This document shows positions 1 to 5,518 of a DNA stretch of 5,953 nucleotides, one piece after another (position 1 is the first letter of the stretch; each line of letters opens with the position of its first letter). The stretch is from an uncultured Bacillota bacterium (GTDB taxonomy: Bacteria > Bacillota > Dehalobacteriia > UBA4068): assembly GCA_934271085.1 (NCBI GenBank), contig CAKQQU010000067.1, positions 1 to 5,953 of the forward strand. The letters run 5' to 3'. The position numbers and the translations under genes were made by a program. The notes under the pieces are model-generated. The model saw only the letters and a list, made by a program, of their open reading frames with translations, did not search any database and was not told the origin of the DNA.

Positions 1-2505
1 TTTGATCTGCTGGATCAGGGAAAGCTGCTGCCTTCTTTTTACAATAATTTTTTGCTTTATTCTGATCTGCTGGCATCCCTTGATGGCAGGCATCTGCTTT
101 TGCTGAGCCAGCTTGCAGACGGTTTGGGTGGTATTGAGCCTGTATTGGAACGAAATATACTGTCCCGCGACCTGCCCAACTATACTCACGATCCTGACGG
201 ATTCATTAAAGATATGCGTGATTTTGCATCATCCGGGTATCAGATATTGATATCAGCCAGTTCCCAGCTGCGGCTGCAGCGGGCGCAGGATATTTTAAAA
301 GAGAATTCTGTTTCCGGAGTCCGCTTGCTGAGGGCAGGCTGGAGCAGGGGATTTGAAAGCCCTTCCCTGAAAATGGCTTTGATTACCGAAAAGGAGCTTT
401 TTTCCAAGGAGGGCCGGGTAAAGCATCGCCGGACCTTTAAGGGCGGCGAGCGTATCAAAAATTTCATGGATCTGCGGGCAGGGGATTATGTTGTCCATAT
501 ATACCAGGGCATAGGCCAGTATATGGGTGTGGAGCGCCTGACTGTTGACGATGTTTCCCGGGACTATCTGCTGATCCGCTATTCCGGGGAGGATAAGCTG
601 TATCTTCCTGTAGATCAGCTTGATCTGATCCAGAAATATGTGGGAAATGAGGGTAATGCTCCCAGATTGAACAGGCTGGGGGGCAGCGAATGGAAGCGCA
701 CTAAAGATAAAGTACGGGCCGCCGTAAGGGAAATGGCTCAGGAACTGCTGAAATTATATGCAGCCAGGGAACAGGTTAAGGGTTTTTCCTTTTCTCCGGA
801 TACGCCATGGCAAAGTGAATTTGAAGATGCTTTCCCCTATGCGGAGACAGATGATCAGCTCCAGAGCATCAGTGAGATTAAAAAGGATATGGAATCCCGG
901 CATGTAATGGACAGACTGCTTTGCGGGGATGTGGGCTATGGCAAAACAGAGGTAGCGCTGCGGGCAGCCTTTAAAGCTATCATGGACAGCAAGCAGGTGG
1001 CAATGCTTGTGCCAACCACTGTATTGGCCCAGCAGCATTTGCATACCATAGAAAACCGTTTCAGCGGATTCCCGGTGAAATATGCCTGCCTTTCCCGTTT
1101 CTGCACTCCGGCGCAGAAAAAAGAAATATTGCGCCAGCTGGAAACAGGCGAACTGGATCTGGTGGTAGGTACCCATGCCCTGTTGGGTAAAAACATTAAA
1201 TTCAAGGATCTGGGTCTGCTGATAGTCGATGAGGAGCAGCGCTTTGGCGTTGCCCATAAGGAAAAGATCAAATCGCTGAAAACTCAGGTGGATGTACTGA
1301 CCCTTTCCGCCACGCCTATACCCCGAACCTTGCATATGGCTCTGGTAGGTATGCGTGATATGAGCCTGATCTCCACGCCGCCTCAGGACCGTCACCCTGT
1401 CCAGACCTATGTGGTGGAATACCACGAGCGGATGATAAGGGACGCTATAGCCAGGGAACTGGGCCGGGGCGGACAGGTGTTCTTTCTGCATAACCGGGTT
1501 TTTGATATTTATAATGTGGCCGAAGAGCTGCAGCGTATCCTGCCAGGGGCCCGTGTGGCGGTAGCCCATGGACAGATGAAAGAACGGGAGCTGGAAAATG
1601 TAATGATGGACTTTGTAGATCATAAGGCGGATATTCTGGTCTGCACCACCATCATTGAAAATGGCCTGGATATACCCAACGCCAATACCCTTATAGTTGA
1701 CGATTCCGATACGCTTGGTTTGTCCCAGCTTTATCAGCTGCGGGGCAGGGTAGGCCGTTCCAAGCGGCAGGGATTCGCTTACTTTACCTTCCGCAAAGAC
1801 AGGGCCATAAACGATATAGCAAGAAAAAGACTGATAGCCATCAGGGATTTTACCCAACTGGGGGCCGGTTTTAAAATTGCCATGCGTGATATGGAGCTTA
1901 GAGGCGCCGGCAATATTCTGGGACCGGAACAGCATGGTCATATTATGGCCGTTGGTTTTGATCTGTACTGTAAGCTTCTGCAGGACGAGATAATGAAAGC
2001 TTCCGGTAAAGAGGCTCCATTGCAGGAAGTATCTACTCAGATGGAACTGGGTATAAATGCCTATATTCCCGATAATTTTCTTTCTGACGCTGTGCTCAAA
2101 GTGGAGATATATAAACGTATGGCTGCCGCGGAATCCGCAGATGAAGTGGATTGTCTGGCTGATGAGATGCGGGATCGTTATGGCCAGCTGCCCGATTGCG
2201 TGCTTAACCTGTGCCTGCTGGGAAAGATCAAGGTGCTGGGGAAAAAATTGGCTATTTCGGCAATTATTCAGCAGCCTGGTTGCTTCGAGGTAAAATTTGC
2301 TCCTGAGCATCCCATAACCGGCCAGGCTTTGGTGACCCTTTGCCAGTCCTGGTCAAAACGGATAGGTTTTTCCGATAAAAAATGCTTTATGATACGCATG
2401 TCTACGGAAGGTCTGGATAACAGCGTTCTGAAGGCTGAAACGCTGCTGAAGATGCTTGATCAGCTTTACGGTATGGTAAGGGATAATGTGAAGAAAAATT
2501 CATAA
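1..2505 (+). CDS. mfd: Transcription-repair coupling factor Mfd, 5'-truncated by the window edge
   Basis: Mfd is a cytoplasmic ATP-driven DNA translocase that removes RNA polymerase stalled at lesions and recruits UvrA for nucleotide excision repair. The frame is open from base 1, so 834 residues are visible of the usual 1,150-1,180; the N-terminal UvrB-like, UvrA-binding part lies upstream. TTG at 52 is internal, not a start. Counting window codons, the RNA-polymerase-interacting CarD-like domain begins at LRAGDYVVH (about 158-215) and is followed by LGGSEW. The translocase motor shows Walker A GDVGYGKTE (309-317, bases 925-951), DEEQRFG (410-416, 1228-1248), SATPIPRT (436-443, 1306-1329), TIIENGLDIPN, and QLRGRVGRS (579-587, 1735-1761). 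The TRG motif follows (RDFTQLGAGFKIAMRD to LGPEQHG, about 1843-1935), then the C-terminal TRCF domain from MELGINAYIPDN (codon 681 on). All motor motifs are intact with no frameshift. No terminator follows, so transcription may run into the next gene. Confidence 0.98.
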   Translation, partial: FDLLDQGKLLPSFYNNFLLYSDLLASLDGRHLLLLSQLADGLGGIEPVLERNILSRDLPNYTHDPDGFIKDMRDFASSGYQILISASSQLRLQRAQDILKENSVSGVRLLRAGWSRGFESPSLKMALITEKELFSKEGRVKHRRTFKGGERIKNFMDLRAGDYVVHIYQGIGQYMGVERLTVDDVSRDYLLIRYSGEDKLYLPVDQLDLIQKYVGNEGNAPRLNRLGGSEWKRTKDKVRAAVREMAQELLKLYAAREQVKGFSFSPDTPWQSEFEDAFPYAETDDQLQSISEIKKDMESRHVMDRLLCGDVGYGKTEVALRAAFKAIMDSKQVAMLVPTTVLAQQHLHTIENRFSGFPVKYACLSRFCTPAQKKEILRQLETGELDLVVGTHALLGKNIKFKDLGLLIVDEEQRFGVAHKEKIKSLKTQVDVLTLSATPIPRTLHMALVGMRDMSLISTPPQDRHPVQTYVVEYHERMIRDAIARELGRGGQVFFLHNRVFDIYNVAEELQRILPGARVAVAHGQMKERELENVMMDFVDHKADILVCTTIIENGLDIPNANTLIVDDSDTLGLSQLYQLRGRVGRSKRQGFAYFTFRKDRAINDIARKRLIAIRDFTQLGAGFKIAMRDMELRGAGNILGPEQHGHIMAVGFDLYCKLLQDEIMKASGKEAPLQEVSTQMELGINAYIPDNFLSDAVLKVEIYKRMAAAESADEVDCLADEMRDRYGQLPDCVLNLCLLGKIKVLGKKLAISAIIQQPGCFEVKFAPEHPITGQALVTLCQSWSKRIGFSDKKCFMIRMSTEGLDNSVLKAETLLKMLDQLYGMVRDNVKKNS

Positions 2506-2514
2506 TTATTTTTA

Positions 2515-2542
2515 TTTATATCACAGGATAATGTGTTATAAT
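2515..2542 (+). promoter_or_regulatory. Extended -10 sigma-A-type promoter for the foldase gene
   Basis: A consensus TATAAT lies at 2537-2542, preceded by TG at 2534-2535, giving the extended -10 form TGnTATAAT. A weak -35, TTTATA (4 of 6 matches to TTGACA), is at 2515-2520 with a 16-base spacer. The expected transcript start is near 2549, giving a leader of about 50 bases before the chosen TTG start. The promoter sits immediately after mfd, so the foldase gene can be expressed independently of it. Confidence 0.75.
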
Positions 2543-2558
2543 GAAGCAGTTGCTTAGT

Positions 2559-2577
2559 TTAACTTAACTTAACTTAA
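2559..2577 (+). repeat. TTAAC pentanucleotide tandem repeat in the foldase leader
   Basis: Three full copies of TTAAC plus a final TTAA run head to tail here (3.8 units of 5 bp). The tract lies between the predicted transcript start near 2549 and the ribosome binding site at 2585, so it would be in the 5' untranslated leader. A change in copy number would alter leader length but not promoter spacing or reading frame. Whether it does anything is unknown; short AT-rich repeats can arise by chance. Confidence 0.7.
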
Positions 2578-2584
2578 TATTATC

Positions 2585-2591
2585 AGGAAGG
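2585..2591 (+). promoter_or_regulatory. Ribosome binding site that favours the TTG start of the foldase
   Basis: AGGAAGG at 2585-2591 is the only good Shine-Dalgarno match before the gene. It abuts the ATG at 2592 directly, which is too close for efficient initiation, but leaves 9 bases to the in-frame TTG at 2601. The TTG start also gives a textbook lipoprotein N-terminus beginning MKKII. The spacing therefore argues for TTG rather than ATG. Confidence 0.7.
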
Positions 2592-2600
2592 ATGATTTTT

Positions 2601-3695
2601 TTGAAAAAAATTATAGCAGCATTGCTTGTCAGCGTAATGTTCCTGTTTGCCGGCTGCGGTGCCTCCGATAACGGCGGAGTTATCGGTTCCGTAAACGGCC
2701 AGGACGTTTACCAGGACGAAATGGATTATTATTTTGCTTATTACTTTGAGTATTATTATCAAAACTATTATTCCTATTATCTTTCTTATATGGGTGTTGA
2801 CCTGCTCGATGAAGAAAGCGCCAGCTCTATTTTGGGCGATTTCGAAAAATCCGCCTGGGATGCCACTGTCAATGCAGCCCTCATCGAGCAGATGGCGGCA
2901 GAATACGGCTTGACTTATGAGGATAATTATTTGAAGGATATACTGCCTTGGGGAGATTATCGCACTATCAAGGTAGGGTCCCTTAATTCTCAGCTTTACG
3001 ATGCAGTAAAGCAGGCCATGCTTGATGAAATGGTTGTTGACGAATCTCAGGCAAAGGCCGCTTACGATGAAGATCCTGCTTCCTGGAATTGCCGCAAGAC
3101 TTCCCATATCCTTTTGATGTGCGATACTTCTGATGAAGCTGCTTTGGCTGAAGCCAAGGCAAAGGCAGAGGATATTATCAAGCAGCTCAATGAGGGTGCT
3201 GATTTTGCGGAATTAGCCAAAGAGTATTCGGATGACGGTTCTGCGGCCAACGGCGGTGCCATTGATTCCTACTTTAATATAAACTGCCAGGTCATCGGAG
3301 AAAGCACCACTTTTTATCCCGAATATGTTGAGGCGGCTTTTGAATTGCAAAACGCAGGAGACTACACTCTTGTCCCCGTACTTTCCCAGGCCGGCTATCA
3401 TATTATTAAGCTGGATGATGTAAAATCCGGTTTTGACGCCGTTAAGGATATGGTCATGGACAGCATGAAAACTGTCAGCGACGAAGAAGTTTCTGCCAGA
3501 ATGAACGCAGATCTGGAAGAAGCAAGAGCCAATGCTGATATCAAACAGAAATTCAAGTTCCGCTATTACCAGGAAGAGGCAACCCAGCCTGATACTGCCG
3601 ATGACGGCAATCAGCAGGGTGGCGATACCTCCACTGACCAGCAGACCGATAACAACGGTACTGAAGACGGCGGAGATGCCAATACTGCAGAATAA
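2601..3695 (+). CDS. PrsA/SurA-like peptidyl-prolyl cis-trans isomerase lipoprotein (parvulin family)
   Basis: This is a lipid-anchored extracytoplasmic foldase that would help exported proteins fold by isomerising X-Pro bonds. With the TTG start it has 364 residues (367 if ATG at 2592 is used). Residues 1-18 are a signal peptide (MKKII, hydrophobic core) ending in lipobox LFAGC; Cys19 (bases 2655-2657) would carry the lipid. A SurA_N-like helical region follows, including a tyrosine-rich stretch at residues 43-63. The parvulin rotamase domain spans about 164-272: it starts at KTSHILLM, continues through ADFAELAKEYSDDGSAANGG, and ends at AGYHIIKLDD. Both family histidines are present (His169 in SHIL, His267 in GYHII). 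The last 40 residues are acidic, Gly/Gln/Thr-rich and probably disordered. The order domain-lipobox-rotamase matches Firmicutes PrsA, but the low-similarity N-terminal half makes strict orthology to prsA uncertain. It has its own promoter and terminator, and follows mfd as in many Firmicutes genomes. Confidence 0.93.
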   Translation: MKKIIAALLVSVMFLFAGCGASDNGGVIGSVNGQDVYQDEMDYYFAYYFEYYYQNYYSYYLSYMGVDLLDEESASSILGDFEKSAWDATVNAALIEQMAAEYGLTYEDNYLKDILPWGDYRTIKVGSLNSQLYDAVKQAMLDEMVVDESQAKAAYDEDPASWNCRKTSHILLMCDTSDEAALAEAKAKAEDIIKQLNEGADFAELAKEYSDDGSAANGGAIDSYFNINCQVIGESTTFYPEYVEAAFELQNAGDYTLVPVLSQAGYHIIKLDDVKSGFDAVKDMVMDSMKTVSDEEVSARMNADLEEARANADIKQKFKFRYYQEEATQPDTADDGNQQGGDTSTDQQTDNNGTEDGGDANTAE

Positions 3696-3706
3696 GCAAA
3701 CCAGCC

Positions 3707-3746
3707 AGAATACCGCCGGACATTTTGTCCGGCGGTATTCTATTTT
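3707..3746 (+). terminator. Rho-independent terminator of the foldase gene
   Basis: A perfect 15-bp stem is formed by AGAATACCGCCGGAC (3707-3721) and its reverse complement (3727-3741), with a 5-base loop ATTTT. A short T-rich tail, ATTTTA, follows. The hairpin begins 11 bases after the foldase stop codon. The tail is weaker than average, but the GC-rich stem is strong. The left flank is not A-rich, so it is probably unidirectional. It separates the foldase transcript from guaA. Confidence 0.88.
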
Positions 3747-3756
3747 AGGAAAAAAA

Positions 3757-3784
3757 TTGAAAAAAATATCTTGTATGGTATAAT
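3757..3784 (+). promoter_or_regulatory. Extended -10 promoter of guaA
   Basis: TTGAAA (3757-3762, 5 of 6 matches to TTGACA) and a perfect TATAAT (3779-3784) are separated by 16 bases, with TG at 3776-3777 making an extended -10. Transcription should start near 3791, giving a leader of only about 30 bases. That leaves no room for a purine riboswitch or attenuator between transcript start and guaA, so guanine-responsive control in this leader is unlikely. Confidence 0.82.
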
Positions 3785-3809
3785 TAAACTGCTAAAATAT
3801 TTATCATTT

Positions 3810-3815
3810 GGAGGA
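3810..3815 (+). promoter_or_regulatory. Ribosome binding site supporting the GTG start of guaA
   Basis: GGAGGA at 3810-3815 lies 5 bases before GTG at 3821. No in-frame ATG with a comparable site is nearby, and the resulting N-terminus (MKEERDLIILLDFGAQYSQLIA) matches GuaA proteins, whose first conserved block, LDFGAQYSQLIAR, lies about ten residues in. Confidence 0.85.
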
Positions 3816-3820
3816 ATATC

Positions 3821-5365
3821 GTGAAAGAAGAACGCGATCTTATTATCTTACTGGATTTTGGCGCTCAGTATTCCCAACTGATCGCCCGCCGCGTCCGCGC
3901 GCAAAAGGTCTATTGTGAGATCATGCCTTATAATACGCCAGCCGCTAAGCTGGCCGAAAAAAATCCCCGGGGCATCATTTTTTCCGGCGGTCCTGCTTCT
4001 GTGCTGGATGCAGATGCGCCTAAATGCGACCCTGCTATCTTCCAGCTTGGGGTACCAATTTTGGGCATTTGCTACGGTATGCAGCTAATGGCCCAGATGC
4101 TGGGGGGTTCCGTTGTTGTTCCCGATGAACGGGAATACGGCATGGTAACAGTCTGCGTCAATAATGAAGGCCGTCTTTTCAAGGGCATGTCAGGAGAGCT
4201 TCAGGCCTGGATGAGCCATACCCTGCAGGTAAGCCAACCTCCGGCAGGCTTCGAGGTGCTGGCGGCTACCACCGGCTGCTGCTCCTGCGCTGCCTTCGAA
4301 AATACCGGCCGTAATTTTTACGGCCTGCAATTCCATCCCGAGGTAACCCATACTCCCAGAGGCCAGGAGATATTCCATAATTTCCTTTTCGATATTTGCG
4401 GCTGTCGCGGCGATTGGCAGATGAGCTCTTATGTAGAGCAGGCTGTGGCCGCCATCAGGGAGCAGGTAGGGGATAAGAACGTGTTGCTTGGGCTTTCCGG
4501 CGGCGTAGACAGCTCTGTTGTGGCAGCCTTGCTGCACCGTGCCATAGGCGACCAGTTAACGGCCGTGTTTGTCAATCATGGTCTGCTGCGCAAAAACGAA
4601 CCGGAGGAGGTAGAAGCTGTTTTCCGTCCCCGTCTCGGTGATAAGCTGGTTGTGGTAGACGCCTCTCAGCGTTTTTTGAGCAAGCTGGCCGGTGTGACTG
4701 ACCCAGAGGAAAAACGCCATATCATCGGCAGGGAATTTGTAGAGGTATTTGCAGATACCGCCCGTTCTTTGGGGCAACTGGATTTCCTGGCTCAGGGTAC
4801 TATTTATCCGGATATAGTGGAGAGCGGCTCCGCTACCGGCATGGTGATCAAAAGCCATCATAATGTGGGAGGCCTGCCTAAAGACCTGCCTTTCTGCGGC
4901 GTGGTGGAACCTCTGCGCCCCCTGTTTAAAGATGAGGTGAGAGAACTTGGTGTGGAATTGGGACTGCCGGAGAATATGGTCTGGCGTCCGCCTTTCCCCG
5001 GACCCGGGCTGGCAATTCGCATTATTGGCGATATTACCGAGGACAAGCTGCTGATCACCAGAGAAAGCGACGCCATCCTCCGGGAGGAGATAGTCAACAG
5101 CGGTTTGGGCAGGGAAGCCAGCCAGTATTTTACCGTGCTGACCGGTCTGCGCTCTGTGGGAGTAATGGGCGATGAACGCAGCTATGATTATACAGTGGCT
5201 ATCCGTGCTGTCAGCACTGATGATTTTATGACCGCTGATTGGGTACGCATACCCTACGATGTGCTTGACCGTATTTCCCGTCGTATAGTAAACGAAGTTC
5301 GCCATGTCAACAGGGTTGTTTATGACATTACTTCCAAACCACCTGCAAGTATTGAGTGGGAATAA
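3821..5365 (+). CDS. guaA: GMP synthase (glutamine-hydrolysing)
   Basis: GuaA converts XMP, glutamine and ATP to GMP in the cytoplasm, the last step of de novo GMP synthesis. The product is 514 residues, normal for the single-chain two-domain enzyme (about 510-525). The N-terminal class I glutamine amidotransferase (about 7-195) has FSGGPASV, nucleophile Cys84 in GICYGMQ, and the rest of the triad, His172 and Glu174, in QFHPEVTHT. The ATP pyrophosphatase domain has the P-loop LSGGVDSS (225-232, bases 4493-4516), then LAQGTIYPD and IKSHHNVGGLP. The C-terminal dimerisation domain contains PFPGPGLAIRIIG (391-403) and ends in the family signature KPPASIEWE. The segment usually reading SHGD reads SHTL (132-135), and an unusual CCSC cluster follows at 153-156. 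The gene starts at GTG behind its own promoter. Its 3' end is a recognised integration site for mobile elements, and foreign-looking DNA begins just after the stop. No terminator of its own is evident before 5461. Confidence 0.99.
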   Translation: MKEERDLIILLDFGAQYSQLIARRVRAQKVYCEIMPYNTPAAKLAEKNPRGIIFSGGPASVLDADAPKCDPAIFQLGVPILGICYGMQLMAQMLGGSVVVPDEREYGMVTVCVNNEGRLFKGMSGELQAWMSHTLQVSQPPAGFEVLAATTGCCSCAAFENTGRNFYGLQFHPEVTHTPRGQEIFHNFLFDICGCRGDWQMSSYVEQAVAAIREQVGDKNVLLGLSGGVDSSVVAALLHRAIGDQLTAVFVNHGLLRKNEPEEVEAVFRPRLGDKLVVVDASQRFLSKLAGVTDPEEKRHIIGREFVEVFADTARSLGQLDFLAQGTIYPDIVESGSATGMVIKSHHNVGGLPKDLPFCGVVEPLRPLFKDEVRELGVELGLPENMVWRPPFPGPGLAIRIIGDITEDKLLITRESDAILREEIVNSGLGREASQYFTVLTGLRSVGVMGDERSYDYTVAIRAVSTDDFMTADWVRIPYDVLDRISRRIVNEVRHVNRVVYDITSKPPASIEWE

Positions 5366-5460
5366 TACCTGAAAGGCCAAAAAGCCTTGAAAATGCTGGA
5401 CTTTTGCGTTACGGAATTGCCCCGTGACAACAAAATGACAACATTTTAGAATCCAAGAAT
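5366..5460. other. Probable junction (attachment region) of an integrated element after guaA
   Basis: This 95-base stretch after the guaA stop holds no credible gene. It contains an imperfect inverted repeat, AAGGC-CAAAAA-GCCTT (5373-5388), whose flanks extend the symmetry to 6 matches in 9 per arm. It also has a weak hairpin TTACGG/CCGTGA (5409-5427) and two TGACAACA repeats (5425-5443). A 5-base inverted arm around a 6-base centre has the general shape of a tyrosine recombinase crossover site. Integration at the guaA 3' end is established for many genomic islands; that this is such a junction is inferred, because the second attachment site and the integrase are outside the window. Confidence 0.45.
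5425..5443 (+). repeat. TGACAACA direct repeat pair with an 11-bp period
   Basis: TGACAACA occurs at 5425-5432 and again at 5436-5443, separated by AAA, so the two copies lie about one helical turn apart on the same DNA face. Such phased direct repeats near an element end are typical of recombinase arm-binding or accessory-factor sites. The repeats themselves are directly visible; the role is inferred. Confidence 0.6.
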
Positions 5461-5510
5461 AAAGAGCTATCTGATTTCTGTTAGAGAAGTCAGATAGCTC
5501 TTTTTGTTTT
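5461..5510. terminator. Bidirectional Rho-independent terminator between guaA and the regulator gene
   Basis: AAAGAGCTATCTGA (5461-5474) pairs perfectly with 5490-5503; after one T/G wobble a further 4 bp (5476-5479 with 5485-5488) extend the stem to about 19 bp around the loop GTTAG. On the + strand the stem runs into TTTTTGTTTT, a strong tail that would end guaA transcription. On the - strand the tail is CTCTTTATTCTT, weaker but T-rich, and the hairpin starts 15 bases after the regulator stop codon. It thus suits two convergent genes. Confidence 0.85.
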
Positions 5511-5518
5511 ACTCAGAT

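Noticed and set aside
52..54. TTG at 52 as the start of the first gene
   Set aside because: The frame is open back to base 1, the encoded residues continue Mfd-like sequence, and no ribosome binding site precedes it. The true start is outside the window.
754..2310. A 518-codon open frame on the minus strand opposite mfd
   Set aside because: It lies entirely antisense to intact, motif-complete Mfd coding sequence. Its translation has no recognisable domain and a composition (many His, Gln, Phe, Tyr) typical of antisense reading of a biased gene.
2481..2535. GGATAATGTG occurring at 2481-2490 and 2526-2535
   Set aside because: One copy is coding sequence at the end of mfd and the other overlaps the promoter spacer. 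A single 10-base AT-leaning repeat is weak evidence of an operator.
3532..3783. An 83-codon + strand open frame overlapping the foldase 3' end
   Set aside because: It reads the foldase tail in another frame, runs through the terminator hairpin and the guaA promoter, and has no ribosome binding site.
3785..3820. Possible purine riboswitch before guaA
   Set aside because: The predicted transcript start is about 30 bases before the GTG, too little for an aptamer, and none of the conserved purine aptamer loops is visible upstream.
4556..5380. A 274-codon open frame on the minus strand opposite guaA
   Set aside because: It is fully antisense to conserved GuaA sequence, has no recognisable domain, and lacks a promoter or ribosome binding site of its own that I can see.
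5366..5449. An in-frame continuation of guaA for 27 codons after its TAA, ending at TAG
   Set aside because: GuaA normally ends at the IEWE terminus, there is no recoding signal, and an open run this short is expected by chance. A remnant of a recombinase 3' end was considered but nothing in it is recognisable.
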